Shown: positions 31,603 to 31,647 of the stretch, piece after piece
How positions within the stretch are numbered: position 1 is the first letter of the stretch
How the letters are laid out: each line of letters begins with the position of its first letter
Source: JANQIV01 sp050117315
GTDB taxonomy: Bacteria; Bacteroidota; Ignavibacteria; Ignavibacteriales; Melioribacteraceae
NCBI GenBank assembly: GCA_050117315.1
Contig: JASFMY010000077.1
Coordinates: forward strand, 1 to 31,647
Length of the DNA: 31,647 nt
Reading direction: 5' to 3'
Position numbers and translations under genes: made by a program
The notes under the pieces: model-generated
What the model saw: only the letters and a program-made list of their open reading frames with translations
What the model was told of the DNA's origin: nothing
Database searches by the model: none

Positions 31603-31647
31603 ATGAACAATCCAATATCAGTGTTGAAGAAAAAACCGAAAGTATTT
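31603..31647 (+). CDS. Possible start of a gene running off the right edge (partial)
   Basis: An ATG at 31603 opens a frame of 15 codons (MNNPISVLKKKPKVF) to the window end without a stop. A GAAGAA-type purine stretch lies just upstream, but it is not a strong ribosome-binding site. No product can be assigned and chance is possible. Confidence 0.25.
   Translation, partial: MNNPISVLKKKPKVF

Overview
This window looks like chromosome from an AT-rich bacterium of the Bacteroidota/Ignavibacteriota lineage. The main clue is the type IX secretion (T9SS) C-terminal sorting domain that opens with NYPNPFNPST and closes with a lysine-rich end. It sits on three secreted proteins and is the style typical of Ignavibacteria. 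A TonB-dependent receptor and a PorV/PorQ-family protein agree with this. The assignment is inferred from protein character, not from a marker gene.

From about 29.7 kb down to 0.2 kb, every recognisable gene is on the minus strand with short gaps or overlaps. The 13-bp hairpin at 27491-27539 probably splits this into two units: a single secreted-protein gene (27559-29715) and a long operon (about 27134 to 185). The operon is an amino-sugar polysaccharide utilisation locus. Read 5'->3' on the minus strand it encodes a TonB-dependent receptor, a secreted FN3/FlgD-like protein, a PorV-like barrel, a ROK repressor, a Gfo/Idh/MocA oxidoreductase, a short GH20 hexosaminidase, a sodium-solute symporter, NagA, a T9SS protein with a DxE motif, a NagX-like acetyltransferase, NagB, a GH20 hexosaminidase, a second sodium-solute symporter, a T9SS SGNH hydrolase, a Tat-exported heparinase II/III lyase, a ROK sugar kinase and a NagB-like/PIG-L fusion.

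A working model is as follows. Surface proteins bind and nick a HexNAc-containing glycan, and oligosaccharides enter through the TonB receptor. The periplasmic lyase and GH20 enzymes release monosaccharides, which the two symporters bring into the cytoplasm. There the ROK kinase, NagA and NagB take GlcNAc to fructose-6-phosphate, under control of the ROK repressor. The lyase and the NagX-like acetyltransferase point to a uronate/hexosamine (glycosaminoglycan-like) polymer rather than plain chitin. That substrate is an inference.

From 30.1 kb to the right end the DNA changes character: nested palindromes, a membrane-protein pseudogene with its middle deleted, an intact Nudix hydrolase on the plus strand, a cluster of small hairpins, a TPR-protein remnant and possibly the start of another plus-strand gene. 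The left end carries what may be the last codons of a plus-strand gene. I saw no tRNA, rRNA, CRISPR array or intact insertion sequence.
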